In this document: piece after piece, positions 44,995 to 56,161 of the stretch
Layout of the letters: every line of letters starts with the position of its first letter
Numbering within the stretch: position 1 is the first letter of the stretch
NCBI GenBank assembly: GCA_029237695.1
Contig: CM055265.1
Coordinates: forward strand, 42,649,331-42,713,330
Origin: Conchocele bisecta
Lineage: Eukaryota; Mollusca; Bivalvia; Lucinida; Thyasiridae
Direction of reading: 5' to 3'
DNA length: 64,000 nt
Position numbers and translations under genes: made by a program
The notes under the pieces: model-generated
The model's database searches: none
Seen by the model: only the letters and a program-made list of their open reading frames with translations
What the model was told of the DNA's origin: nothing

Positions 44995-45132
44995 GTGGGG
45001 TCAGCGTGTAAGTGCACACACGAACGAACACGACAGGTTGGAACCAACCTGTCGTGTTCGTTCGTGTATGCACTTACACGCTGACCCCACCTGTCGTGTT
45101 CGTTCGTGTATGCACTTACACGCTGACCCCAC
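44995..45132. mobile_element. Perfect hairpin element with third arm
   Basis: GTGGGGTCAGCGTGTAAGTG ... is mirrored at 45044-45090. Then 42 bp of the right arm (45091-45132) is repeated directly, ending GCTGACCCCAC. Absent from the sister MITE at 45976, where GAACAGACATCACC is continuous. Confidence 0.85.
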
Positions 45133-45182
45133 AGTATATTGTCACCCGAGATAAATGACCAAGAAACTCATAAACAATAAGA

Positions 45183-45399
45183 AGGGTGGCCGGATTAGCT
45201 CAGCAGGTAGAGCGTCGGACTGCAGAGACCCCGGGTTCAATTCCCACTTCCACCTGCTCCTAATGGCCGATTCGGCGTGTCCTTGGGCAAGACAACTTCG
45301 TGCTAGCCTAGTCCTATCTGATGGGGACTTAAATAGTCGGTCTTTCATGCAAGGTCATCGAGCCAGTGCCGTCGTTAAATCAAAGCATTTACATTTTTT
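45183..45399 (+). mobile_element. tRNA-derived SINE
   Basis: Head GCCGGATTAGCTCAGC with A box TAGCTCAGCAGG (45196) and B box GGTTCAATTCC (45234). A CCTTGGGCAAGACAACTTCG block typical of animal tRNA-SINE bodies follows, then a T-rich tail. Flanked by TAAACAATAAGA on both sides (45171-45182, 45400-45411), a 12-bp duplication. Pol III promoter boxes look intact, so transcription is possible. Confidence 0.85.
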
Positions 45400-45455
45400 T
45401 AAACAATAAGATCACATGTGTTTTCTTGGTGTCCGGTTTAGAGAGTACCCCATTG

Positions 45456-45861
45456 TACCCCATTACGGAATGCATTCTGTGGATAATGCTTAAAAGATAA
45501 AATACACAAATATTCGTATACAATACACCTAATGTATTTCGTTGTATCTAGTTCGCTGAATTACATATATACATATTTATTGCATAAAATCATTGTAATA
45601 ACAGTGTACATGTATAAAAATCATCATGTAATGAATATGTTAATGAGACGACTACAGAAAACACGTTACGTGACCAGTATAGCTTACATGTATGATGATT
45701 TGTTTATGCAAGAAACATAATCTAACATTTGCCTTCATTTAATATGATGCCCAACGAATTTACTGATGTTATTAGAAATAAGACTGGTCGGATATGATAT
45801 TTATTAGACCTAATGACTGATTTCATAAGAAATGCGTCTTGTTTCTTATGAAAGCAGTATA
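45456..45861. other. Unassigned
   Basis: AT-rich, no recognised element or exon. Confidence 0.4.
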
Positions 45862-46063
45862 CAGTGAAGCCTCTCTAAACCGGACACCCTGGGGTCCCCA
45901 GGGTATCCAGTTTAAAGAGGTTTCACTGTAACACAGACATTTGATCATTCTGAGCCATAGCTGTGCTATGCGATCATGAACAGACATCACCTGAGATAAA
46001 TGACAAGTAAATTCATCAAAAATAAGATCACATGTGTTTTCTTGGTGTTCGGTTTAGAGAGGT
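45862..46063 (+). mobile_element. pogo-like MITE copy c (uninterrupted)
   Basis: CAGTGAAGCCTCTCTAAACC ... TTCGGTTTAGAGAGGTG, TA at both ends. It provides the empty version of both sites filled in copies b and d, for example ATGAACAGACATCACCTGAG at 45976. Confidence 0.8.
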
Positions 46064-46795
46064 GTACTCGTTAAATAAATATCATATTAAATCATCACAA
46101 ATGAAATATCCTATATATAGATAACACCTAAAGGCACTGGGTGTCAAATACGCAGAAAGCGACGAAACAGAGTAGTAAACATATTCAATTATAGATTTGT
46201 GTCGTATTTCTAAACCCAATTGTATATAAGTCACGTGATAACATACATGTATCACCGTTTCTGATAGTACATGCATCAGTATTCCAGATAAGTCTTGTAT
46301 CTAAAGAATATTATACCCACATATTCAAATTAAATGCGTATTTTATTGTAACAAATGGATTATTGATTTTCTTTATTATTAAATAGGGAACAACTGATCA
46401 AAACATAACACAATTTAACCATTCATTTGTTTGAGTGTATTTTTCATTATTCACTTATTTATACTTTATTTCAATTGAAAATGTACTTAATTGAGCTGCA
46501 ATGCGTATTTTCACATTGCTGTGCGTATTTTGTACTCCAATTGTTGATAATCAATGCGTATTCAGCTAAAATAAGTGAATAAAATACACCAATACGCGCA
46601 TTAGCTGGAGCTCGGGTATATACATGAATATAACAGAATCTTTTAGAAAATTGATCATATGACATGGTGCGATTTGTTGGTGCACGTCTGTGCAGTCATG
46701 AAGCGAACAACAGTATACTGAATATTTGAGAAATGCTCGGAGACACAGGGCCTTTAAAGTGACGACCGTGTCTCAGATGAGGTCTCAGATATCCA
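46064..46795. other. Unassigned AT-rich DNA
   Basis: No gene. A short scrap (GTCTCAGATGAGGTCTCAGATAT near 46770) resembles the inner part of MITE A. Repeated ATGCGTATTTT-type words occur at 46335, 46501, 46523 and 46554. Confidence 0.4.
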
Positions 46796-47255
46796 ATATA
46801 TGGCTGTGACTGGAGAAATGGGGCTTATGGGGTTTGTGACCGGCGTAATTGATGATTAACCATCACACTCATGGGGGCCGTTTCACTAAACTTCGTAGGA
46901 CTAAAAAGTGCCAAATTATGATAGTCTGTAAATTTCACATTAACAATGTTTTCTTGTAAACAATTTTTGGATTTACATTTATTGAGCATAGGCTGCATCC
47001 ATCAATTGAAATTGCCAGACGATCCTAAATTTGCACTTACGAACATTTTAGTCTTACGAAGTTTAATGAAAACGGGCCCTGTATCCTGATAACGATCTAC
47101 ATTACTTGTTGGAAGAATGATGGGTGTTTCATTAATGAAATGACGAACAGTGCAGGACCTGATCAGACTGTGCGGATGCACAGGCTGATCTGGATCTGCA
47201 CTGGTTGCAAAGCCCATAAGCACCATTTCTTCAGTCACAGCCACATATGTGATGT
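46796..47255. mobile_element. V MITE split by a P MITE
   Basis: V starts ATATGGCTGTGACTGGAGAA and ends TTCAGTCACAGCCACATA. At 46874 it is opened by P. The continuous reading (ACTCCTGTAGCCTGATAAC) is seen at 42770. Confidence 0.85.
46874..47079. mobile_element. P MITE nested in V
   Basis: GGGGCCGTTTCACTAAACTT to AAAACGGGCCC. The central AGGCTGCATATGCAGCC palindrome is partly deleted. TG flanks both ends. Confidence 0.85.
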
Positions 47256-47752
47256 TTCGTTTCATGCCCAGTAAATGATATACATGTATATAAATCAATC
47301 CCATCATTTCATTTTATCACATTACCAAAAACATGCATTATATTCAAGTACGTACTATCGAAACATTTGTTAAGCAAGGGAGATAACTTAGCTTGGCATA
47401 TAAATTTGGCATTTTCGCTATACATGCACATGAACCAGTAAGGAAAAATAGGTGAAATGTCTTTATTTATTGTCGTGAAATGAAAATAATATAAAAAAAT
47501 AGAAAGACGTTACTATTATAGACGACAGTGTAATTAATTTAAATAAAATAATTTAGTGTTTTTTTTATAATACTGAAAAATAATGATTTTTTAGTATTAT
47601 ACACATTTTTTCTACTAATCTCCAATCGTGTACAGGCGACTTACATGCATATGTACAATTCGGTTCAGAAATACGATACAAATCTACAAATTATAAACTA
47701 TTTTACCGATTCTGTTTCATCACGTTCTAGATATATCTGAGACGCAGTGCCT
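47256..47752. other. Unassigned AT-rich DNA
   Basis: Includes inverted AATAATTTAGTGTTTTTTTTATAATACTG-like stretches near 47545-47605 but no recognised gene. Confidence 0.4.
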
Positions 47753-47966
47753 TTAACCCTTACCATGCTGAATTAAAATTTGTCGTCTGCTGTTTATTTT
47801 TTATTTTTCAATTTTCTTCATCAAAAACATGTTTTGACAACACTTCAGAATCATTTCCAATGGAAATGATTCTTAAATGCTGCCAAGCCATGTTTTTATT
47901 GAGAAAAGACGAAATATGAAACAACAGCAGACGAGAATTTACGTTTCCCAGCATTGTAAAGGTTAA
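47753..47966. mobile_element. piggyBac-like MITE 2, second copy
   Basis: TTAACCCTTACCATGCTG ... CAGCATTGTAAAGGTTAA with GTCGTCTGCTGTTTATTTT arms. TTAA flanks both ends. Confidence 0.75.
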
Positions 47967-47981
47967 GAGGTGTGAACTAGA

Positions 47982-48684
47982 CTAGATGGCCGCGGCCTGC
48001 ATGTCGCGCCTTGTGGCGAGGCATGGACACTAAAAAAAAGATATAGTATAACGAAAAACTTTAACCAAAAAACTTAAGCAAAAAACTTAACCAAAAACTT
48101 TAAACAAAAAACTTAACCAAAAACTTCAAAGTAATTTGACCTTGACATTGGGCACAGGGGCCGCACGGGAGGGGGGTAGAATGAAAATATAGATGATGAT
48201 AAACACCCATGTGAAGTTTCAAGGTAATGGGCAAAGCAGTTGCAGAGATGTAGTATAACGAAAAACTTTAACCAAAAAACTTAAGCAAAAAACTTAACCA
48301 AAAACTTTAATCAAAAAGCTTAACCAAAAACTTCAAAGTAATTTGACCTTGACATTGGGCACAGGGGCCGCACGGGAGGGGGGTAGAATGAAAATATAGA
48401 TGATGATAAACACCCATGTGAAGTTTCAAGGTAATGGGCAAAGCAGTTGCAGAGATATAGTATAACGAAAAACTTTAACGAAAAACTTTAACGAAAAACT
48501 TTAACCAAAGAACTTAACCAAAATGTTTAACCAAAAAACTTAACCAAACAACTTAACCAAACAAAACAACTTAACCAAACAACTTAACCAAAAACTTTAA
48601 CCGGAAACACGTACGTACGTACGTACGTACGTTCGCCAAACGGCCGACTATATCGCGCTTTCCGCAAGCGGGCGCGACAAAAAT
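47982..48684 (-). mobile_element. Helitron-like H1, reversed copy
   Basis: On the - strand it starts TTTTTGTCGCGCCCGC near 48684 and runs through (ACGT)n (48609-48632). Two tandem units follow, and it ends GGCCGCGGCCATCTAG at 47982. It lies in the same orientation as the cyclophilin exon and begins 18 nt after that exon's stop codon. Confidence 0.75.
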
Positions 48685-48702
48685 TGTCCTAAGTACTCCA
48701 GT

Positions 48703-48926
48703 CTATAGCCTCTTTATCCACCTCAACCGGTGTATCTGCCTACTGGCTCCACTCTTCACAATAACACAATCCATGGTTGGTTGGTTCTGCTCGTCCGTTT
48801 CTTGATTCATCACCCCTTGAACGACCCTCATTCCTTTCAGCACCTTGCCGAATATCACGTGCTTGCCGTCCAGCCACGAGGCCTTCTTCGCCAGGATAAA
48901 GTACTGGCACGAGTTGGAATTTGCAC
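48703..48926 (-). CDS. Cyclophilin-type peptidyl-prolyl cis-trans isomerase, terminal exon
   Basis: Cyclophilins catalyse cis-trans isomerisation of peptidyl-prolyl bonds. After a 3' splice site (CTATATTTACAG) the frame reads ANSNSCQYFILAKK, SWLDGKHVIFGKV, then PTMDCVIVKSG and stops at TAG: 73 residues after a split first codon (phase 1). Compared with human cyclophilin A numbering, without gaps, it keeps Q111, F113, W121, L122 and H126 of the active site, while G109 and S110 are Ser and Cys. The sequence after the strand CVIVKSG, about 15 basic residues, is unlike cytosolic forms. Upstream exons (with the catalytic Arg) were not found at higher coordinates. Gene fragment or full gene cannot be decided here. 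Confidence 0.8.
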
Positions 48927-48952
48927 CTGTAAATATAGGATATCAATTAGTA

Positions 48953-49646
48953 CAGTGGGACCTCTCTAAACTGGACTGGAGGTCCCCAGGGTGTCTGGCT
49001 AGAGAGAGGTTGACTGTAACTTGAATCAGGCATTTGATCATTCTGAGCCATAGTTGTGTGCTATGCGATCATGAACAGACCACAGGCATTCGGTGTGTTT
49101 CGACTTTTACCAGTATAACTCTATCTATTTGAACAAGGCTTCTAACTTTGGTTTTACACAACCTCGTATCATAGCAAAATATGTTTAAAATGGTAATTTT
49201 CTATGGATTCTATGTATTTCTGCAGGATATCGATAATTCTCAAATGAACTTGCCACTACAATATTGACGTTAGAGCCTTAAACACATTATTTCATTTGTT
49301 ATCATACGAGGTATATAGGAAAAGAAGCTGTAATTCGATAATATTTGCATAAATATGTTCTAAATATGTTATTTTAGCAAGATAACAATAATTCTCAAAT
49401 GAACATTTGCACTTTCTGCCAAAATATTCACCTTAGCGTTAATATAATCGCGGAATGTGTTATAATACGAGGTCGTGTCCGACCAAAGTTAGAAGCCTTG
49501 TTCATATATATGGAGTTATACTGATGAAAGCCGAAACACACCGAATGCCTGTGGAACAGACATCATCTGAGATAAATGACTAGTAAACTCATCAGAAATA
49601 AGATCACAGGCGTTTTCTTTGTGTCCGGTTGAGAGAGGTTCCAATG
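48953..49646 (+). mobile_element. pogo-like MITE copy d, split by hAT-like MITE
   Basis: CAGTGGGACCTCTCTAAACT at the left, GTGTCCGGTTGAGAGAGGTT at the right. Opened at 49081. It lies 26 bp upstream of the cyclophilin 3' splice site, inside that gene's intron. Confidence 0.75.
49081..49553. mobile_element. hAT-like MITE copy 2 with exact 8-bp duplication
   Basis: Termini CACAGGCATTCGGTGTGTTT and the inverse. GAACAGAC occurs on both sides (49073-49080, 49554-49561) but once in the empty sister at 45976. Sister of 16212-16709. No transposase. Confidence 0.88.
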
Positions 49647-49649
49647 TGC

Positions 49650-51120
49650 ATTGTATTATACCCCTAGATTTCAAATGCAATGCGTATTTTACTTTTACAA
49701 ATGTATAATTGGTTATCTTTCTTATAAAATATGGAACAATTATAAACAAGAACAATTATAACATGAATGATCATGTTATAAAAGAACGCTTTGAGTGTAT
49801 GTTATTATTATTGAGGCCAACTACATGTTTGCAAGTAGCATGTAAAGTTATAGATATCAGGGTATGGGATCAGTGGTTTCCGAACCTGCTTTTCCGACGT
49901 GACGTATTCTGTGACGTCATTTTTACAGAAAATTTTCTTGAAACTTTTCCAAGCAAACGGACGGATTTCGATGATATGTATCACACCATAGAAGTGACAT
50001 ACCGGTTCGATGATATGTATCACACCATACATTCACGTTCTTTAAATTTTTATTCACATCCATGGTAACCGATTCTTCGTCAAAACCAGAAAATTGTTAG
50101 ATTAAAGCAAACTATACCATAATGCAAGAACTGGCATCATTAAACGAAGTTAATCCCCTCGCACTGGCATCATTAAATGAAGTTAATCCCCTCGCTGGTA
50201 CTTGATAATTAAAAAAGTACTTCCGTGACCTTGGCGGTCGAAACGTGGGTCATATGAGTAATCCCTCGTGGTAGCCTAAAAAAATAAAAAAGACTCCCGT
50301 GACCTTGGGCGGTCGAAGTGGGTCTAGGTCTACTTATGCTAATCCATGCTCCATCCATAGACACACATCATGGTCAAATAATATCAAAATCGTGGAAGCA
50401 GTTCACAAGTTATTTAAAAATGAAAGGTGTTACTAGCGTACGTACATACGTACGCAGTACATGGACTAACGATATACCAGCTCTTGCCTATCGGCGAGGG
50501 GATACTGATTGGCAACCTGTTAATCATTTACTGCGTTATGTTTCATTAAACTCTGCCTTTCCATTATAAAGATATTACATTCAACATCCTGCACCACCTT
50601 TAATTGACATGGCGCAATTTTAAATATTGCGCGGGCCCAATTTTCCCAATTTTAGTACTTTCCCCTAACAAAAAAAACCGGCATCTAGCCGCACGCTGAC
50701 TGAGCCGCGATCTATAAACTTACCCAGGGAGATTACATTGCAAACATAGTGTAACGCGTCCACTGGCGGTTTGTTTCGGTGAGTCCGCACAGTACAACAG
50801 TCCGACTTGGCAACGCCACCTAGCGACTTATCATGATGTATCATCCGATTTTGACAATACCCACGATACCTTCGATTTGATATATATCAGGACCATATTA
50901 GGTCAAATTTGAAATATCGCCATGTGCCAGATACAAAATCAGTGCGTGAAAAAACAAAGGGAGAACACTGGAATATTAGTGAGGCAAGAGTTGTGATAAA
51001 TATACAAAAAGGAATGCCAGTTATGCTCGGGACACAAAGTCAGTACATGTATCAGAAAAAAAACAAAAGAAATCAGTATGGTAAGATATGTTATTCTTGC
51101 TTTTAAGGACTAGAGCAAGT
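49650..51120. other. Unassigned; small internal repeats
   Basis: Direct repeat GCACTGGCATCATTAAA / TGAAGTTAATCCCCTCG at 50130-50200. A CGTGACCTTGGCGGTCGAA repeat is at 50225 and 50300. GATGATATGTATCACACCAT is doubled at 49970 and 50010. Open frames at 50318 and 50909 show no domain. Confidence 0.45.
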
Positions 51121-51124
51121 GAGC

Positions 51125-52370
51125 GGGGTCTCACACATACCCTCGGCCGCAGCAAAGTCATTTGGCCTTGACCTTTGGCATGAAAGCCGCTTAGGTGAGA
51201 CATAGAATGAAAATATGGCTGTTGATAAAGAAGTATGTGACATTTCCAGTCGATCCAACATACGGTTGCAGATAAATTCTGTACTTAAAACTTTAATGCA
51301 AATATTTCAAAACATTTAACACAATTTGACCTTGACCTTGGGCATGAAAGTCACATGCGTGGGCTAAAATAAAATGAAAATATGGATGTTGATTGTTGAT
51401 AGACAAATATATGAAGTTTCAATTCAATCTGACTTACGGTTGCAGAAAAATTGTTTACTTAAAACTTTCAACGCATATATTTAAAAAACATTTAACGCAA
51501 GTTTCAAAAGTAATTTCACCTTCACACTGTGCATGAAAGCCGTATGAGTGGGCCATAGAATGTTTGTTTTAATGGTTTGTTTAATGGCCTATCAACAGCT
51601 ATGGTCTAAAACTCACATAAAGGATATAACTGTCGGATACCAAATGCCAAAGTTGTTTGTTTGTTTATTGGTGTTTAACGGCGTATCAACAGCTCAGGTC
51701 ATATAAGGCTGGGCAAACGGGTTTCGATCCTGTATTAACCTGCTGCATTGGGGGGTAAAAAATCCCAAAATCAGAACGGAATAATTTCATCGAGAAAAAT
51801 ATAGTCAGCCCTGAAATTAGAATAACCTGACCTGATGCCAGGTCCATACCACACACCAAAGTCACTTGGCCCCTTTCCCTAAAAAAGGATTACGAATAAT
51901 CGTAATACTCACACAAGAGATATCCAGATTCAACTGTCACATACAAAATGCCAAAGACGTATGTGAGGGCCAAACCAGGTCTCCAGTCGGATTTCCGGTA
52001 AGGATGAATCGCGATTGTTAAATTACCCATCACATGCACCCACCAGGGCTATAGAAAGAAAATATTGATCTTCTAACTTCATAAAGAAGTATATATATGA
52101 AGTTTCAAGTCAACCCGACTTGCGGTTGCAGAGACATTGTGTACTTAAAAACTTTGACATGTTTGATGCAAATATTTCAAAACTTTAAGTAATTTGACCT
52201 TGTGCAGGAAAGTCACATCGGTGTGCTACAGTATAAAAAATATGGATGACGATAAAGAAGTATATGAAGATTCAACTCAATGTGATTTACGGTTGCAGAC
52301 ATAATGGGTACCCAAAAACCTTTAACGCAAGTATTACGGATGGACGAAAATACAAAAACTATATACACCT
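51125..52370 (-). repeat. HINE-like tandem array split by R copies
   Basis: About four units with GACCTTGACCTTGGGCATGA, GAATGAAAATATGG and TTACGGTTGCAGA blocks. Interrupted at about 51565-52050 by one short and one long reversed R copy (TTTATTGGTGTTTAACGGC, GGTTTCGATCCTGTATTAAC). Ends near a GGATGGACG scrap. Confidence 0.55.
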
Positions 52371-52847
52371 CGACATACTTTGTATGCCTGGGTGAATCAT
52401 GATTGAAGGCACAGTGTTACAGATGATGCCTCAATATGTTTATTGTCACATCATGCACTGCAAATGACCAATATCAACCAATTGCACCATTTCATTCGAA
52501 GTCAAATTTCGATGTCGAAATTTAATGTACACATGTAATTTGTTACAAGTTTGACCATTGGGCATTGATTTCAATTATAATCATGATAATAGCACAAAAA
52601 TACATTATTAATTCGTAAATTTTCGTTTCCCTTCGAAAGTCTACAAAGTTTGTCTTTGGTCTATTCTGGATGTTTCAAGTAAAATCCTTTATTGCGAAGA
52701 TAACTGAAACCATGTGAAACCAACCAAATATAGACTTTATAGACTGTGGACGCTAAACAGAAATTTATGAATCAAAGATTGAATGCAATACCTTAAATGC
52801 TAATCTCTCTAGGTTGGCGGTAGGATTTTTAAATTTGCTAAAATATG
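52371..52847. other. Unassigned
   Basis: AT-rich sequence, no feature recognised. Confidence 0.4.
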
Positions 52848-53062
52848 TGTCTGTGACTGGAGAAATGGGGCTTATGGGATTTGCGACCAGTGTAGATACA
52901 CATATCCGCACAGGATCTGCACTGTTCACCATTGCATCAATGAAATCTCCATCATGCTTCTAACAAGCCACATCATTATCAGGTTACAGGAGTGTTACTA
53001 TTTTGATAGGAAAGCTACACTCGGCCACAAATCCCATAAACCACATTCTCTAGTCACAGCCA
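52848..53062. mobile_element. V-family MITE
   Basis: GTGTCTGTGACTGGAGAAAT ... CTCTAGTCACAGCCAC. Its right end GTCACAGCCAC recurs after the next element (53275), a likely target duplication of that insertion. Confidence 0.75.
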
Positions 53063-53271
53063 CCGGTTAAAGTAACGGACCAATACCTATAAATACATTA
53101 AATATACCTAAAAGCATCAATACGTGAAATAAAATAGGCTAAGCAAATTATTTACTCCCATATATCACACATGGAGTAAATACATTTTGTTTGGCTTATT
53201 TTTCTCTCACTTATTGATGCTCTTAGGTATATTTAATATATTTATAGGCCATGGTCCGTTACTTCAACCTG
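53063..53271. mobile_element. MITE (GTTGAAGTAACGGACC)
   Basis: Left CGGTTAAAGTAACGGACCAA, right ATGGTCCGTTACTTCAACCT. The inner TAAATATACCTAAAAGCATC is mirrored. Flanked by GTCACAGCCAC on both sides (11 bp). Confidence 0.75.
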
Positions 53272-54322
53272 AGGTCACAGCCACATATGTGTAAAAGCAT
53301 AGTAAATATATTTCTGACCATTTCAATATCTAGTCCTTCGAGTGTCACATAATCAGAAATGTACAAATGTCATTCTGTCCACCACAAGAATGAGTCACCG
53401 ATTCAAAAAATATTGACAAATCTTAAAACTGCACAAGTCAGATTTGTGTGAATAAGATTCATTCTCAATTCCATCAACACAAGAAGTAACATGTCTTCAT
53501 GACACATCCTTTCAACAGGTTGATTAGATGATAGGGCAGAAATCAGAGTTAAGAACCACACAAACACTGCCGCTGGCATGGATGGTACTCCGGTTAAATG
53601 GTTAATTTTCTGTAACTGAACTTGTCTTTCTCAAGCTCTTCCTCGAGGGTTATATTTTCAAATGTCGCTGATCTTAAGATGATGACAGTCTGTCATGGCG
53701 ACACTATATTTTGCTTCATGTAGGTCAGGAACTGGATCAGTTCCCATTTCGCGAGTGTTTGGCAACTTGTTGCCCAGGTGGAGTAGTGTCTTCGGGCAGC
53801 GATTCTTCTGGTGGCCTTTGTCCTTCAACAGCAGAATGAGAAACAATTTCGCCTTATCTGCTTCTTCTGAAACCGCCCATATACTATCTCAATAGCCCTG
53901 CTGGTGTCTGCCTCGACTGCAGGGTGAAGTTGAAGAGGCTCGACGAATAATCCAGATGGCTAAGATCTGTAGACGGCTTCCCTGAAACAAACAATCAAAC
54001 ACTATTATGTACATGGTTAGTCTTTTATCTAATTTCTTACCAGTATTAACCATTACTCAGCAAATGACTCCGCAACTTTCCAACATGAAACAGTGCTTAG
54101 AGAACTACATCCCACCCGGGCATCAAACTCACAACACTTGGATAAATGTTGTAAGCGAGTAAGCCACATTGTTCATAGTTGTGAACAGTAACTCTTGAAA
54201 TCTACAACCGTACTGTCCGTAGCAGAGTTACGTTTCCATGCATAGTCTTACTCTGCAGAATAGTGAATAAGAGATCTGGTTCGCAAATTACATGTAGCAG
54301 CTAAAGTTGGGGTCCCATCCAC
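53272..54322. other. Unassigned; possible decayed coding block at 53645-53990
   Basis: On the - strand an acceptor-like TTGTTTCAG (53985) precedes a block relatively rich in GC, with an open frame of 62 codons (53658-53846). Frames are broken and no family is recognised. Confidence 0.3.
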
Positions 54323-54473
54323 AGGTTGAAGTAACGGACCGAGGTATATATATATGTGTGTTATAGAGGGAGTAACAAAACTTTTTTTAGCTTTTTTTTC
54401 CGTTTATGGACGCTTTTAGGCGTATTTAATGTATTTATAGACCTCGGTCCGTTACAATGTACTTCAACCTGTG
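54323..54473. mobile_element. MITE (GTTGAAGTAACGGACC), short copy
   Basis: CACAGGTTGAAGTAACGGAC ... TACTTCAACCTGTG. GTCCCAT appears on both sides, a 7-bp duplication. Confidence 0.7.
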
Positions 54474-54477
54474 GTCC

Positions 54478-54862
54478 CATTTAGTAGGCATAACAGTTTG
54501 CCTATAAGAATTAAATAAGTGTATAATTGTGTAACTACGGTATATGTATTCCGCCAGTTTTAAAAAATACGAGTGCAGGCCCACTATACACATATAATCA
54601 TTTATTAATATTGATTTTACTGATAGTGACTCGCGGTGGTATCAGGCTATTTTGATATGCAAATGAGATATGACATTTTTAAATTATTTATACCAATTAA
54701 ATGTGTCACCCGAACAAATATTTTTATTGACACATTATAAAGTACGATCATAGTGCACATAACAAAACTAAGCAGACAGAATATAGTTTCCATTAACCTT
54801 TAATGGAAACACGGTTATCGCCCCTGATATCAGTGACGAAATTCACGTTTCATATAAAAAGA
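54478..54862. mobile_element. MITE A fragment
   Basis: AGTAGGCATAACAGTTTGCC ... GTTATCGCCCCTGATATCAG. Left terminus damaged, right terminus missing. Confidence 0.65.
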
Positions 54863-54894
54863 AAAAGTACATGTATATTTTCACGTACATGAAA

Positions 54895-55740
54895 ACAAAT
54901 GGGGGGAAAATCAAAATACATGAACTGAATATTTACAATAACAAAACCATATATTCAGCGCTGAAATCAGAATAATCCTGGTCTGATACCAGGTCCTCGC
55001 CACACCAGAATCACTTGGCCCCTCCCAAAAGCAGTAGGATAAGTAATAATCTTACTACTTTTATAATAGGCAATAACCCAATTCAACTCCCAGGTAACAA
55101 AAGAGCCAAAGATAAAAATGTACTGAAGGGTCAAACCAGGCAAATAGTGATTCCTATATGGAGGAACCACTACCGCTAATTTACGTCGTCTCGTTCTCCC
55201 GACCACCACCCACGTAAATTTTTGTATTACTTTTATAATAGTTTTTTTTTTCAGACGGAAAATATACAAATTAGGTCACAATTAACAACTAAAGTGTAAA
55301 TCAGATCTGATTAGCTATTCTGTAGAGGAAGCCTACGTACAAGTACATGTTGAAGTACATGTACAAATGGGGGGAAAATCTAAAATCAGAAATGAATATT
55401 TACAATAAAAAAACTATATACTCAGCCCTGAAATCAGGATGATCCTGATCTGATGCCAGGTCCTCGCCACACCAGAATCACATGGGCCCTCCCAAAAGCA
55501 GTAAGATCAGTAATAATCTTACTACTTCTATAATGGGCAATAACCCAATTCAACTCCCAGGTAACAGAAAGAGCGAAAGATGAAAACGTACCTGAGGGCC
55601 AAACCATGCAAATCTTGATCAATACGTATTACTTTCATAATATTTTTTTTCAGATGGAAAATATACAAATTGTGTCACAATTAACAACTAAAGTGTAAAT
55701 CAGATCTGATTAGCTATTATGTAGAGGAAGCCTATATGTA
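54895..55740. repeat. Tandem duplication containing R
   Basis: The block AATGGGGGGAAAATC ... GAGGAAGCCTA occurs at 54895-55340 and again at 55365-55735. Each includes a reversed R copy (GATACCAGGTCCTCGCCACA / GATGCCAGGTCCTCGCCACA) and AAGTGTAAATCAGATCTGAT. The second copy lacks about 75 bp near 55150-55220. Confidence 0.75.
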
Positions 55741-56161
55741 TGAATGGAATAGTAACTCTGCTACAGACGGTACAGGAGTAGATTGCAAGAGTTATTGTTC
55801 GCAACTACAATAACATGGTTCAATAATAATGAGACATCAGTGATTCTATATTTTATGTACATATTGGTGTCGTTTTTCTAGTTTCGATGTAGAACCAATA
55901 ATTCATTAAACTGTGTTTATTCCATTGGGTGACAGTCCAGTTGTTACATTTATAATAGTATAGCCAATTGTTCTCGTCATTTTTTAAATTTTATTTCCAT
56001 TTCAAGGGACCAGGGGTCTCAGAAATGTAATTTCCGTTACGTACATTTACATGACGTAAATATAGCTTTACGTTTACATTTTTTTCTTTTCAACGGCATA
56101 AAACATACAACTGAAGGGGCATATATTTAGAAAAGTGTCAAGAATATGGTAAGCTAATTGT
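55741..56161. other. Unassigned
   Basis: No gene. TTACGTACATTTACATGACG and GCTTTACGTTTACAT near 56037-56080. Confidence 0.4.

Larger units (their letters stand above)
44866..45455 (+). mobile_element. pogo-like MITE copy b, with two nested insertions
   Basis: CAGTGAAACCTCTCTAAACC at the left, GGTGTCCGGTTTAGAGAG at the right. The left end is a hairpin (GGACACCCTGG...CCAGGGTGTCC). The body GATCATTCTGAGCAATAG is interrupted by a hairpin element (44995-45132) and by a SINE (45183-45399). The clean body is at 45862-46063. Confidence 0.75.

Noticed and set aside
45189..45260. Possible tRNA gene (A and B boxes present)
   Set aside because: Arms beyond the boxes do not close into a full cloverleaf. 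A SINE body, T-rich tail and 12-bp target duplication follow, so it is a tRNA-derived SINE.
53658..53990. Possible - strand exon after an acceptor-like TTTCAG
   Set aside because: Frames are broken and no family motif is visible; kept only as an unassigned block.
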